From the NCBI GenBank assembly GCA_035429725.1, contig DAOMFI010000002.1, forward strand, positions 30,196 to 94,195: a DNA stretch of 64,000 nt. Reading direction: 5' to 3'. The stretch's first letter is position 1. Each line of letters begins with the position of its first letter. Of the stretch, positions 26,125-34,957 are shown piece by piece. The stretch is from JALORV01 sp035429725. Lineage in GTDB: Bacteria; Pseudomonadota; Gammaproteobacteria; Burkholderiales; Burkholderiaceae_F. The notes beneath the pieces are model-generated. The model saw only the letters and a list, made by a program, of their open reading frames with translations, did no database searches and had not been told where the DNA came from. A program made the position numbers and the translations under genes.

Positions 26125-27098
26125 GATGCCTCCTCCTTGGTGGCCGCGGGCGCCGCGCGCGCCGCCGTGGCCTTGCGGCGCCGGCGCATCCAGTCGTCGA
26201 CGGCCCCCTTGAAACCCTGCGGCAGGAAGATCACGCACAGCACCAGCGCGATCCCGTACACGAGCAGGGCAGCGCCCTCGATGCTTCCCAGCGCGGTTCG
26301 AGTGACTTCGCCCAGCAACGTGGCCAGGAGCGTGCCGAGCAGCGGCCCGGACAGCGTGTAGATGCCACCGAGAATCGGCGCGATCTGCGCCATGATCGTC
26401 GTATGAAGCGAGAAGGCGATCGACGGATCGAGGTAGCCGCCGTACCAAGCGCTCGCGCCGCCCGCGAACGAGGCCATGCCCCCGGACAGTGTGACGATGA
26501 AGATGCGGTACACGAGCGGCCGGATGCCGAGCATCTGCGCCGCATGCTCGTTCGCGCGCATGGCACGGAACGCGTACTGGTAGCGGGTGGTGCTGATGTA
26601 CCAGGCGAGCCAGCCGACGAAGACGAGGCCGATCGAGCCCGCCAGGTCGATGTACAGCGTTGCCGGCACCAGCTTCGCGTTCAGGTACTGGCCCTGCGCG
26701 CCGCCGGTCAGGTCCGGGAGCATCACCGCGATCACGCGCAAGCCCTCCGACACGGCGAGTGTGCAGATCGCGAAATAGATGCCCTGCAGGCGGCCGGTGA
26801 TAAGGGCGAGCCCGGCGCCGAGCAGGGCGCCCGCCAGCGTCGCACACACGAGCGACGGCAGGAATCCCAGCCCCAGCTTGTTGGCGACGAGGATCGCCGT
26901 GTAGGCGCCCATGCCCCAGAACGCGGAGTGACCGAGCGAGATCAGTCCGGCGCTCGCCATCATGTTCCAGCTCACCGCGATGATGCCGAGCAGAGCGGTG
27001 CGGAACAGCAGATCGGTGAGGAAGGGCGAAGCCGAGAACGGAATCGCCAGGACGACGACCGCGAGGACGATGGCGACGATGCGCGTGGCCTTGTGCAT
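26121..27098 (-). CDS. livM: ABC transporter permease LivM
   Basis: A 325-residue membrane permease of the Liv-type importer. It has a hydrophobic N-terminus and about 8-9 predicted segments. The family stretch SLGHSAFWGMGAYTAIL occurs at about 55-71, and FRAMRANEHAAQMLGI is the cytoplasmic coupling helix that contacts the ATPases. The C-terminal charged tail (RRRRKATAARAA) is short and hydrophilic. It lies 7 bp after livH and overlaps livF, consistent with one transcript. Confidence 0.93.
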   Translation of the reverse strand: MHKATRIVAIVLAVVVLAIPFSASPFLTDLLFRTALLGIIAVSWNMMASAGLISLGHSAFWGMGAYTAILVANKLGLGFLPSLVCATLAGALLGAGLALITGRLQGIYFAICTLAVSEGLRVIAVMLPDLTGGAQGQYLNAKLVPATLYIDLAGSIGLVFVGWLAWYISTTRYQYAFRAMRANEHAAQMLGIRPLVYRIFIVTLSGGMASFAGGASAWYGGYLDPSIAFSLHTTIMAQIAPILGGIYTLSGPLLGTLLATLLGEVTRTALGSIEGAALLVYGIALVLCVIFLPQGFKGAVDDWMRRRRKATAARAAPAATKEEAS

Positions 27099-27105
27099 GC
27101 CCGCC

Positions 27106-27978
27106 TCAGTGCGACGTCTGACCGAGGATGCCGCTCGGTCGGACCAGCATGATCAGGATGATCAGGATGAACGCGACGCCTTCGGACCAGCCGGACCCCT
27201 CCGGCACGTAGTATGAAAAGCCGGTTTCCGTGATCGCGAGTACGAAGGCGCCGATCGTCATTCCGGGGATGCTGCCGAGACCGCCGAGAATCACGATGGC
27301 GACCGCTTTGATCAGCATCGGGAACCCCATGAAGGGGGTCACGGTGACGATGAAGCTCATCACGACCCCGGTGGCCGCGCCGAGCGCCGAACTGATCGCG
27401 AACGACTGCGCGTAGCTCGCCTTGACGTCAATGCCCATCAGCGCCGCGGCATCGCTGTTCTGGGCCACGGCCCGAACCGCGCGTCCGTCCTCGCTCCACT
27501 TCAGCCAGCCGATCAGGATCGCGACGAGCAGCACCGCTACGCCGAAGCCGATCAGCCGGCCGTATGGGACGAACACAGGCCCGAGCGCGAGCGCCGCGGT
27601 GGCGTACTCCGGCGTAGTTGACCGCGAGTTGCCGGTCCACAGGATGACCGCAAGGTGCTGCACCACCAGCCCGATGCCGAAGGTCAGCAGGATCTGGTTG
27701 ATCTGCGGCGCATTGAGCACCCGCGCGAGTGCGACCTCGAACGTCAGCCAGCCGAGGATCAGTCCCAGCACGATCACGAGCGGCATCACGATCAGGGGGT
27801 CGAGGCCCCACAGCGCGAACATCCAGAACGCGCCGTAGGCGCCGAGCATGATGAATTCGCCGTGCGCGAAGTTGATGATTCGAGTGACGCCGTAGGACAG
27901 CGAGAATCCGATCGCCATCAGCGTGTACAACCCGCCGAGGAGGACCGAGTCGACCAGGAACTGCGGGAGCAGCAGCAT
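27106..27978 (-). CDS. livH: ABC transporter permease LivH
   Basis: A 290-residue membrane permease, partner of LivM. SLSYGVTRIINFAHGEFIMLGAYGAFW is the family hallmark near the N-terminus, and RAVRAVAQNSDAAALMGID is the coupling-helix region. GGLGSIPGMTIGAFVLAITE follows in the C-terminal half. It is the first gene after the binding protein (93-bp gap) in the leftward operon. Nothing in the sequence suggests inactivation. Confidence 0.94.
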   Translation of the reverse strand: MLLLPQFLVDSVLLGGLYTLMAIGFSLSYGVTRIINFAHGEFIMLGAYGAFWMFALWGLDPLIVMPLVIVLGLILGWLTFEVALARVLNAPQINQILLTFGIGLVVQHLAVILWTGNSRSTTPEYATAALALGPVFVPYGRLIGFGVAVLLVAILIGWLKWSEDGRAVRAVAQNSDAAALMGIDVKASYAQSFAISSALGAATGVVMSFIVTVTPFMGFPMLIKAVAIVILGGLGSIPGMTIGAFVLAITETGFSYYVPEGSGWSEGVAFILIILIMLVRPSGILGQTSH

Positions 27979-28071
27979 CGCGTCGGAGACTTTTCGAGGG
28001 TGGCGACCGTTACGGCAGGGGAGGCGCCCGTGCGCTTCCCCTGCCTCGCTGGCTCAGGTTGGAGGTGCGGC

Positions 28072-29310
28072 TCAGCTGCAGGGCTGCAGCTTGGCCTTGG
28101 CGATCTCGGGCGGATAGATGACGGCGGTGCTGAAGCCGTCCTTGCCCTTGACGCGCTGGAACACGACCATGTTCGAGAACGCCTGGTGCGGCGTGACCTC
28201 GCTCTTCGTAAACTTGCTGTTGCCGAGCGGCGTCATGTACTCCTGCTGTTCGAGCCAGGTGACTAGCTTGTCGCGGTCGGTGGACTTGGTGGCTTCCACC
28301 GCGAGCAGCGCGAGGATCGTCGAGGCGTAGTAGCCGGGCTCGAGGAACTCCGGTTCCCGCTTGAACTTCGCGCGCCAAGCAGCTTCCCACGAGTTCGAGT
28401 CCGGGAACAGCTTCGGTTCCCGCTTGTCGGCCGGGAAGCCCAGTCCCGGAATCCATGTCGTGACCCCGGTCCAGCATTCCTGAGCGTCCCCGACTCCTTC
28501 CTGCCATTCGGGCAGTTGAGCCTGGGCAGTGCCGACAAGGTACTTGATTCCCGTCTTGGCGGTGTGAACCTGCTTCGTGAACTGGATAGCATCGTTGGTC
28601 TGCATCACTGCGTACAGGACGTCCGGTCGCAATGCACGCACTTTGACGATGGCAGAGTTGAAGTCGCTGGATCCCTCGCGGACGAGTTCGCTCGACACGA
28701 TGTCGAAGCCGGCCTCTTTCAAGTACTTGCGTGTAGAGTCGATGTGCGCGCGGCCGTACGCGCCGTCCGTGTAGATGATCGCCACCCGCTTGCCGGCGCC
28801 CAGCGCGCGCTTGAGCGCCTCCGCGTTGTTGCTGTGGTAGTGATAGGCCCAAGCGTACGTGTGAAAGAAATACTTATCGTCGCCGACTTCCTGCTCGATC
28901 CTGGTCGTCGACCCTCCCGGAAGAATCCACACCGGGCGCTCGGGCGCCTTCTTCCAGGGCGGCACCGCCGCGGCCGCCGCGTTGGAGCCGTCCGGGCCGA
29001 TGATCACGTGCACGTTCTTCGACTTGATCATGTCGTTCATCACGGACACGGTGATCGCGTTGTCCGACTGGATGTCCACCATCACCAGCTCGATGGAGCG
29101 ACCCGCCACCGTGTCGCCGCGCGTGGCCTTCCACACGTCGACCGCATGCTCGATACCGCGCTTGGCCTGCGCACCGAACGCGACGTAGCGTCCGGACTGC
29201 GACGTCGGCGCGCCGATCTTCAGGGTGTTCTGGGCAATTGCCGGCGACCAAGCCAGGCCGGCGAACAGCGCCGCAGCCAGGCAGCGCGAAAGCAGTGGCA
29301 CGACTCTCAT
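28072..29310 (-). CDS. ABC transporter substrate-binding protein (Peripla_BP_6 type)
   Basis: A 412-residue periplasmic binding protein for the LivHMFG importer. ATG 29310 follows AGGAGA by 8 bases and gives a clean signal peptide (MRVVPLLSRCLAAALFAGLA... AIAQ). Mature sequence LKIGAPTSQSGRYVAFGAQAKRG is the first lobe of a type I binding protein; RVAIIYTDGAYGRAH is the hinge-region strand. This class binds amino acids but also aromatic and alicyclic acids; the neighbouring CoA enzymes favour the latter. It is transcribed divergently from the thioesterase at 29489. Confidence 0.92.
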   Translation of the reverse strand: MRVVPLLSRCLAAALFAGLAWSPAIAQNTLKIGAPTSQSGRYVAFGAQAKRGIEHAVDVWKATRGDTVAGRSIELVMVDIQSDNAITVSVMNDMIKSKNVHVIIGPDGSNAAAAAVPPWKKAPERPVWILPGGSTTRIEQEVGDDKYFFHTYAWAYHYHSNNAEALKRALGAGKRVAIIYTDGAYGRAHIDSTRKYLKEAGFDIVSSELVREGSSDFNSAIVKVRALRPDVLYAVMQTNDAIQFTKQVHTAKTGIKYLVGTAQAQLPEWQEGVGDAQECWTGVTTWIPGLGFPADKREPKLFPDSNSWEAAWRAKFKREPEFLEPGYYASTILALLAVEATKSTDRDKLVTWLEQQEYMTPLGNSKFTKSEVTPHQAFSNMVVFQRVKGKDGFSTAVIYPPEIAKAKLQPCS

Positions 29311-29396
29311 CGATCTGTCTCCTGTTGATTCGATTTGCGGTGCGGACGGCAGTCTGCACACCGGGCCTCGCTACTTCGCGCATTCGACGCGTGCGC

Positions 29397-29435
29397 TTGT
29401 TTTCGACATCCATTTTGCATACAGTATTACATGCA
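29397..29435. promoter_or_regulatory. Overlapping divergent promoters with nested palindromes
   Basis: Rightward: TTGTTT (29397-29402), a 17-bp spacer and TACAGT (29420-29425). Leftward: TTGACG on the minus strand near 29449-29444, a 17-bp spacer and TACTGT. The two -10 regions fall on the same bases. ATACAGTAT (29419-29427) is an inverted repeat, nested inside TGCAT (29416-29420) / ATGCA (29431-29435). A single protein bound here would control both the importer operon and the thioesterase-CoA-transferase-dehydrogenase operon. Confidence 0.45.
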
Positions 29436-29488
29436 CTTTTCACCGTCAACATGCGCTTCCCCTTTTTGATTCCGGAGTGAAACACGCG

Positions 29489-29917
29489 ATGCCAACGCCC
29501 GCAACGCTTGCTGCATTGCAGCGCGCCGAGACCGCACCGGACGGCGTGCGCGACCTGATCGGGTACCGGTTCCGCTGTACCGACAACGTGCTGCAAGTCG
29601 TCCTCGACATCGACGCCCGCCACCGCAATCGTGCGGGAACCATGCATGGCGGTATCGCCCCTCTGTTGATGACGGTCGCCGGCGCACTGGCCGTATACGC
29701 AGCAGACGACACCGTCGACTTCGCTGCAAATACCGCGTTGTCGCTTTCGTACTTGACCGCAGTGAACGAAGGACACGTGGTCGCCATCGGCGTCGTCGAG
29801 CGGCTCGGAGGCACGCTCGCGCACGTGTCGACGCGCCTCGTGGCGCAGGCCTCGGGGGAAGCCCTGGCCGTGGGTGCCTGTGTGTATCGGCTCGTGCGGT
29901 CTTCGAGGGCCGCCTGA
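29489..29917 (+). CDS. PaaI-type hotdog thioesterase
   Basis: A 142-residue single-hotdog acyl-CoA thioesterase. HRNRAGTMHGGIAPLLMTVAG (residues 45-65, shown in part) is the PaaI-like signature in which the HGG and following helix place the nucleophilic water. It probably rescues CoA from dead-end thioesters made by the surrounding enzymes. ATG 29489 is chosen; GTG 29477 is in frame and would add four residues. It is the first gene of the rightward operon, with 1 bp to the tandem CoA-transferase. Confidence 0.88.
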   Translation: MPTPATLAALQRAETAPDGVRDLIGYRFRCTDNVLQVVLDIDARHRNRAGTMHGGIAPLLMTVAGALAVYAADDTVDFAANTALSLSYLTAVNEGHVVAIGVVERLGGTLAHVSTRLVAQASGEALAVGACVYRLVRSSRAA

Positions 29918-29918
29918 C

Positions 29919-32093
29919 ATGGCGGACGCGCTGCCGCTGTCCGGCGTCCTCGTCCTCGAGTGGGGCCAGCGGGTCGGCGCCTCCGTGTGCGGATCGTTGC
30001 TCGCCCAGCTGGGCGCCGAGGTCGTTTTCGTCGAGCGCAATCCGCCGGCGGCGTACGGGCACGGCAAGCTTGCCTGGCGGCGTTGCATGGCGGCCGGCAA
30101 ACGCAGCCTGGCGCTCCGCGATGACGATCCCGGGGACCGCGTTCTCCTCGAGCGCCTGGTGCAGCGTGCCGATGTGGTGCTGCGCTCCAGCGATGCGGAC
30201 GGTACGTTGCGCCTTCCGGACCTTCCGGACGATCGGATCGAATGCGATGTGACGGCGTTCGGACGCGGCGCCGCCGAGGCGGGGGACGGATGGAGCGAAC
30301 AGCTCGTCCAGGCGGTGTCCGGCGTGATGCACACGACAGGGCTGCCTGACGGCCCTCCGGTTCGCATCGACTTTCCGCTGGTGGAGTTCATGACCGGCTC
30401 CTACGCGGCCGCCGCCGTGCTGGCCGCGCTGCGTTGGCGGCGGCGCAGCGGGCAGGGGCAGGCCATCGACATGGCGATGTACGACTGCGCTTTCTACGCG
30501 ATGTCGACGTTCCTGCCGCAGGTGCTGACGGGGATCGGCACCGCCGCCAGGCGCGTCGGCAATCGCCACTCGATGGCGTCGCCGTGGAACGTCTATCAGG
30601 CGCGCGATGGCTGGGTGCTGATCTGCGCGGCGAGCGACGTGCAATGGCAACGCATGTGTGAGGTGATGGGCCGACACGAACTGGTCACCGACCCCCGCTT
30701 CGCGGCGCTGCCGGACCGGGTCGTCAACAACGAAGATGTCGATGCCGCCGTGCAGGCCTGGGTTGGCGATAACACGACCGACGCGTGCATTGCGCGCCTC
30801 GGCGCCGCCAGCATCGCCTGCGGCCCGATCGCAGAAATCGACGGCTACCCGCGCGAACGCAACATCGACCATCGGGGGATGGCGCTCCAACTGCGCGATC
30901 CGGATACCGGCGCCGATGTCCACATTCCTGCCTCCCCCTTGCGCATGAGCCGGACGCCGGGCGTGGCCCCGCATGCCATCCCGGCCGCCGATTCCGGACG
31001 CGCTTGGATCGAGGCGGAACTGCAGCGACCGCGGTCGGGCGCCGGCGCCAGCGCGGGTGGGAGCGACGCCATGCCGCTCACCGGTGTCCGCGTGATCGAG
31101 ATCGGTCACTACACGACTGCTCCGCTCGCGGCCCGGCACCTCGCGAACCTCGGCGCCGAAGTCGTCAAGATCGAGCCACCCGGTGGCGAGGCGGTGCGCG
31201 TGTGGCCACCGGCCAAGCGCGGGCAGGGGGTCTTCTTCACCTACACGAACGCCGACAAGAAGAGCCTGGTACTCGACCTGACCAACGACGACGACGCTGC
31301 GCTCCTGCGCCGGCTGGTGGCGGCGGCCGACGTGCTGATCGAGAACCTCAAGCCGGGAACCCTGGCCAAGCGCGGTTTCACCAGCGAAGCGCTGCTGGCC
31401 CTCAACCCGAAACTTGTCTACTGCGCGGTGTCCGGCTTCGGCTCGCACTCGCTCTACGCGGGCCGGCCGGCGTTCGACACGGTCATCCAGGCGATGTCGG
31501 GTGTCATGGACCTGATCCGCTCGGACGGGATGCCGTTGAAGTCTGGCCCGTCCAGCGCGGACATCATGGGCGGCGAGCTCGCGGTGGTCGCCATCCTGGC
31601 CGCGCTGGAGCACCGTGACCGGACCGGCGAAGGACAGTCGATCGACCTGTCCATGCAGGACATCGCGGCCTGGCTGACGCAGACACGATGGAATTCCGCC
31701 GGGCCCGCCGCGCCGGGCTCGCTGATCGAGTGCGCGGACGGGTTCCTGTACGCCGAAGCTGTCGCGGACGCGGACTCGTGCAGGGCGGGCTTGCCGGCCA
31801 GTGCGACCCGCGCCGAGGGGCAGGCGGCGCTGGCGGCCGCCGGCGTGCGATCCGCGCCGGTGAACACCGTGCCGGAACTCGTAGCGCATCCACAGACGGC
31901 GAGCCGCCGGCTCTGGTTCGAGTTCCGCGAACCGGACGGCGAGACATGGCCGTTGCTCGGTAGCCCCCTGCGGCTGACGGTCACGCCACCCCGCGTGGGC
32001 CGACCGATGGGACCGCTGGACCGGGATCGTGAAACCATCATCGGCCAATGGCTCGGCGTCGCCGAGAACCTCACACACGGAACGGAAGGTTGA
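29919..32093 (+). CDS. Tandem CaiB/BaiF CoA-transferase fusion (2)
   Basis: A 724-residue protein with two class III CoA-transferase modules, about 1-365 and 385-724. The second has GVRVIEIGHYTTAPLAARHL, TNADKKSLVLDL and FDTVIQAMSGVM with nucleophile Asp520. The first has SGVLVLEWGQRVGASVCGSL, but WSEQLVQAVSGVM places Glu127 at the nucleophile position. The second module is shorter at its C-terminus and ends in a PVNTVPEL motif region. The same Glu/Asp arrangement is found in fusion 1 (18358-20391), so it is a property of the type, not chance damage. It lies between the thioesterase and the BadH-like dehydrogenase with gaps of 1 and 2 bp. Confidence 0.88.
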   Translation: MADALPLSGVLVLEWGQRVGASVCGSLLAQLGAEVVFVERNPPAAYGHGKLAWRRCMAAGKRSLALRDDDPGDRVLLERLVQRADVVLRSSDADGTLRLPDLPDDRIECDVTAFGRGAAEAGDGWSEQLVQAVSGVMHTTGLPDGPPVRIDFPLVEFMTGSYAAAAVLAALRWRRRSGQGQAIDMAMYDCAFYAMSTFLPQVLTGIGTAARRVGNRHSMASPWNVYQARDGWVLICAASDVQWQRMCEVMGRHELVTDPRFAALPDRVVNNEDVDAAVQAWVGDNTTDACIARLGAASIACGPIAEIDGYPRERNIDHRGMALQLRDPDTGADVHIPASPLRMSRTPGVAPHAIPAADSGRAWIEAELQRPRSGAGASAGGSDAMPLTGVRVIEIGHYTTAPLAARHLANLGAEVVKIEPPGGEAVRVWPPAKRGQGVFFTYTNADKKSLVLDLTNDDDAALLRRLVAAADVLIENLKPGTLAKRGFTSEALLALNPKLVYCAVSGFGSHSLYAGRPAFDTVIQAMSGVMDLIRSDGMPLKSGPSSADIMGGELAVVAILAALEHRDRTGEGQSIDLSMQDIAAWLTQTRWNSAGPAAPGSLIECADGFLYAEAVADADSCRAGLPASATRAEGQAALAAAGVRSAPVNTVPELVAHPQTASRRLWFEFREPDGETWPLLGSPLRLTVTPPRVGRPMGPLDRDRETIIGQWLGVAENLTHGTEG

Positions 32094-32095
32094 AC

Positions 32096-32878
32096 ATGGA
32101 ACTGCAGCTTCAGGGCAAGGTCGCGCTGGTCACCGGCGGCGCGCGCGGGATCGGCTTCGCCACGGCGCAGCGGCTGGCGTCGGAGGGCGCCAAACTGGCG
32201 ATCGTCGACGTGAACGGCGCGGCGGCGGAAGAGGCGGCGAAGCAACTGCGCGCCGGCATCGAGGCGATTGGCGTGGCGGCCGACATCTCGCGCGAAGACG
32301 AAGTGAAGCGGATGACGCAGACCGTGGTCCAGGCGTTCGGACGGATCGACATCCTGGTCAACAGTGCCGCGGTGCTCGACGACAAGCTCTTCCTCGACTC
32401 GACGCCGCAGGACTGGAACCGGGTGATGGGGGTGTGCCTGAACGGCGCCATGCTGACCCTGCATGCCGTGCTGCCCGGCATGGTGGAGCGCGGCTACGGA
32501 CGGGTGGTGTGTCTCGCCTCCGACTCGGCTCGCGTCGGCCAGGCGCGCCTGTCGTATTACGCGGCGGCCAAGGCGGCCGTGATCGCGCTCGTGAAGTCGG
32601 TCGCGCAGGAGGTCGGCGACCGCGGGGTGACGCTGAACGTCGTCTCGCCGGGTGCGACCAATACGCCGCTGCGCATGGAGCGCGAGGAAAGCCTCAAGCA
32701 GCAGATGGGCGAGGAGAAATACGCGCGGCGGGTCAAGACGGTCCTCCACATGTACCCGACAGGCCGCCTCGGCGAGCCCGACGACATCGCCTCGGCCATC
32801 GCCTTCCTCGTCAGCGACCGCGCGTCGTGGATCACGGGTCAGGTCGTCAGTGTGAACGGCGGGTTCGTGATGCCCTAG
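32096..32878 (+). CDS. SDR oxidoreductase, BadH/FabG-like
   Basis: A 260-residue short-chain dehydrogenase. The cofactor motif TGGARGIG lies at 14-21, Asp38 in AIVDVN favours NAD, and the catalytic Tyr155/Lys159 pair is in YYAAAK. HAVLPGMVERGYGRVVCLAS, ASDSARVG and the C-terminal GRLGEPDDIASAIAF resemble 2-hydroxycyclohexanecarboxyl-CoA dehydrogenase BadH as recalled. BadH makes the substrate for BadI, and a BadI-like gene is at 16327, so this pair may belong to one ring-cleavage path. A generic 3-hydroxyacyl-CoA dehydrogenase is the alternative. Confidence 0.85.
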   Translation: MELQLQGKVALVTGGARGIGFATAQRLASEGAKLAIVDVNGAAAEEAAKQLRAGIEAIGVAADISREDEVKRMTQTVVQAFGRIDILVNSAAVLDDKLFLDSTPQDWNRVMGVCLNGAMLTLHAVLPGMVERGYGRVVCLASDSARVGQARLSYYAAAKAAVIALVKSVAQEVGDRGVTLNVVSPGATNTPLRMEREESLKQQMGEEKYARRVKTVLHMYPTGRLGEPDDIASAIAFLVSDRASWITGQVVSVNGGFVMP

Positions 32879-32946
32879 GCCCGTGGTCCATGCCCTGCGA
32901 CCCGACCGCGCCGCTTCATCGAGCACGATCGCCGGCCTGACCGACG

Positions 32947-34182
32947 ATGGCGACCGCCGAGCCCACGCGGCACCGCACCCTCGCGGTGCTCGGCCTGACG
33001 ACCGGCGTGCATACGTTGTCGGCCCTGCAGGTGTTCACGATCCCCGCGATCGCCCCCGCCATGGCGGCCGGCATCGGTGTGGGCGAGTCGCTGGTCGGCG
33101 TGCAGGTGATCCTCGTCTACCTCGCGTCGATGTTCACCTCCATGTACGCCGGTTCGCTGGTGGTCCGGATCGGCGCCGTGCGTACCGCGCAGTTGAGCAT
33201 GGCGCTCGGCGCGGCCGGGCTGGGTTGCGCGGCGCTGCCCTTTCCGTCCGTGGTGGCGCTGGCGTCCCTCGTTCTCGGCATGTCCTACGGTCTGGTGAAC
33301 CCGTCGACGGGTCAGATGCTCGACAGCGCCGCCAGCCCCGATCGCCGCGGTTTCTTGTTCTCGGTGAAGCAGACGGCGGTGCCGCTGGGCGGCATCCTCG
33401 CCGGCATGCTCGCACCGCCGTTCGCGGTGCTCCTCGGCTGGCAGGGGGCCCTGCTCGCCATCGGGGCGGCGACGCTCGGCGGCGCCGCGGCCGTGCAGAT
33501 GAAGGCGCACTGGTTTCCGTTCACGCGCGCCCGGAATTCTGAAACGCGGCCCTCAATGTTCGGTGACCTCTCGGTGATCTGGCGGGTGCCCGCACTTCGC
33601 TACACCTGCCTCGGCGTCGGCTGCTTCGCCGGCGTGCAGTTTACGTTGACCACCTACCTCGTCACGCTGCTGGTGCAGGGTTCGGGCATCGGCCTCATCG
33701 CGGCCGGTGTCGGGCTGTCGTTCTTCAACTTCGGCGGCATCGCCGGGCGGTTCGGGTGGGGTCTCGTCGCCGACCGCGTCGGCGCAGGCCTGCCGGTGCT
33801 GTCGGCGCTGTTCGCGACCGCGGTCGGACTGCTGCTTGCCTTCCCGTGGATCGCAGCTGACTGGCCGACCGCACTGGTCTACGGCTTTCTCGGCGTGCTG
33901 GGTGTGGTGGTGGCCGGGTGGAACGGCGTGTTCCTCGGCGAACTGCTGCGGCTCGCGCCGCCGGGGGAGTCAGCGCGCGTGCTCGGCGGAGGACTCGTGT
34001 TCGGCTTTGCCGGCGCCCTCATCAGCATCGGCACCTTCCTGCTCGTCTACCGCTGGGTCGGCAGCTACAACCTTACGGCGTGGACGATGATCGTCGTCGC
34101 GCTGATCGGCCTGTCCTTCATCCTGAAGGCGCTGGCGCTCGTACGCCGGACCGCTCGCACGCGGCCAAGCCCGGCGGAGTAA
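32947..34182 (+). CDS. MFS transporter
   Basis: A 411-residue major facilitator transporter with about 12 hydrophobic segments. TTGVHTLSALQVFTIPAIAP forms the first segment. GLVNPSTGQMLDSAASPDRRGF, a loop before PLGGILAGML, and GGIAGRFGWGLVADRVG (motif A of the second half, about 270) support the assignment. ATG 32947 is 68 bp after the dehydrogenase gene. It may import an acid used by the cluster or export a product. No substrate can be read from the sequence. Confidence 0.88.
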   Translation: MATAEPTRHRTLAVLGLTTGVHTLSALQVFTIPAIAPAMAAGIGVGESLVGVQVILVYLASMFTSMYAGSLVVRIGAVRTAQLSMALGAAGLGCAALPFPSVVALASLVLGMSYGLVNPSTGQMLDSAASPDRRGFLFSVKQTAVPLGGILAGMLAPPFAVLLGWQGALLAIGAATLGGAAAVQMKAHWFPFTRARNSETRPSMFGDLSVIWRVPALRYTCLGVGCFAGVQFTLTTYLVTLLVQGSGIGLIAAGVGLSFFNFGGIAGRFGWGLVADRVGAGLPVLSALFATAVGLLLAFPWIAADWPTALVYGFLGVLGVVVAGWNGVFLGELLRLAPPGESARVLGGGLVFGFAGALISIGTFLLVYRWVGSYNLTAWTMIVVALIGLSFILKALALVRRTARTRPSPAE

Positions 34183-34222
34183 GGCACTCACTTCAGGACC
34201 AACTTTCCTTCGGAAACCTTCC

Positions 34223-34900
34223 ATGATCACTCTCCACCACTGCGTCGGTGCACGCTCGTTCCGGCCGCTCTGGCTGCTCGAGGAACTCGGCGTGAAATAC
34301 GAACTGAAGCCGCTGCCGTTCCCGCCGCGCGTCCTCGCGAAGGAGTACCTTGCGGTGAACCCGCTCGGCACCGTCCCCGCCTTTGCCGACGGCGACACCC
34401 GAATGACCGAGTCGGTGGCGATCTGTCACTACCTGGCCGAGCGCCATGGCGGATCGCTGCGCGTCAACGTGGCGCCGGACGAGCCGGACTACGGGCGGTA
34501 CCTGAACTTCCTGTTCTTCGGCGAGGCGACCCTGACGTTCCCGCAGACGCTGGTGCTTCGGTACCAGCGCTTCGAACCGCCGGAGCGGCGCCAGCCGCAG
34601 GTGGCGGACGACTACGGCAAATGGTTCCACGCTCGGCTACGTACCCTGGACGCCTACCTGGAACAGCACGACACGATCTGCGCCGGTCGCTTCACCGCGG
34701 CCGACGTTTCGGTGGGCTATGCCTTGCTGCTGGCGGATCACATCGGGCTGTCGGCACGCTTCTCGCCGTCGGTGAAGTCGTACTTCGAACGGCTGCGGTC
34801 GCGTCCCGCCTTCGTGCGCGCCCAGGATGTCGAGCGCGGCGCGGCAGAAGGACTCGGCCTGTCGACGGTTCCGGTCGGCCGCATTCCGGCGCCGCAATAG
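34223..34900 (+). CDS. Glutathione S-transferase family protein
   Basis: A 225-residue GST. The N-terminal thioredoxin-like domain includes HHCVGARSFRPLWLLEELG, with a Ser or Cys near residue 7-12 as possible catalytic residue, then NPLGTVPAF and the glutathione-binding TESVAICHYLAERHG (about 70-84). The all-helical C-terminal domain has FTAADVSVGYAL, the usual N-capping box. Bacterial relatives include isomerases and dehalogenases in aromatic degradation, so a role in isomerising or detoxifying a pathway intermediate is possible. Confidence 0.9.
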   Translation: MITLHHCVGARSFRPLWLLEELGVKYELKPLPFPPRVLAKEYLAVNPLGTVPAFADGDTRMTESVAICHYLAERHGGSLRVNVAPDEPDYGRYLNFLFFGEATLTFPQTLVLRYQRFEPPERRQPQVADDYGKWFHARLRTLDAYLEQHDTICAGRFTAADVSVGYALLLADHIGLSARFSPSVKSYFERLRSRPAFVRAQDVERGAAEGLGLSTVPVGRIPAPQ

Positions 34901-34957
34901 CGGGCGGCGCGTCCTCCCCATTCGAATCGACGAAGCAATCTGAAGAAGGAGAAGCGC

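Noticed and set aside
29427..32078. 883-codon minus-strand open frame opposite the tandem CoA-transferase
   Set aside because: It mirrors a real gene and shows no domain; a GC-skew shadow.
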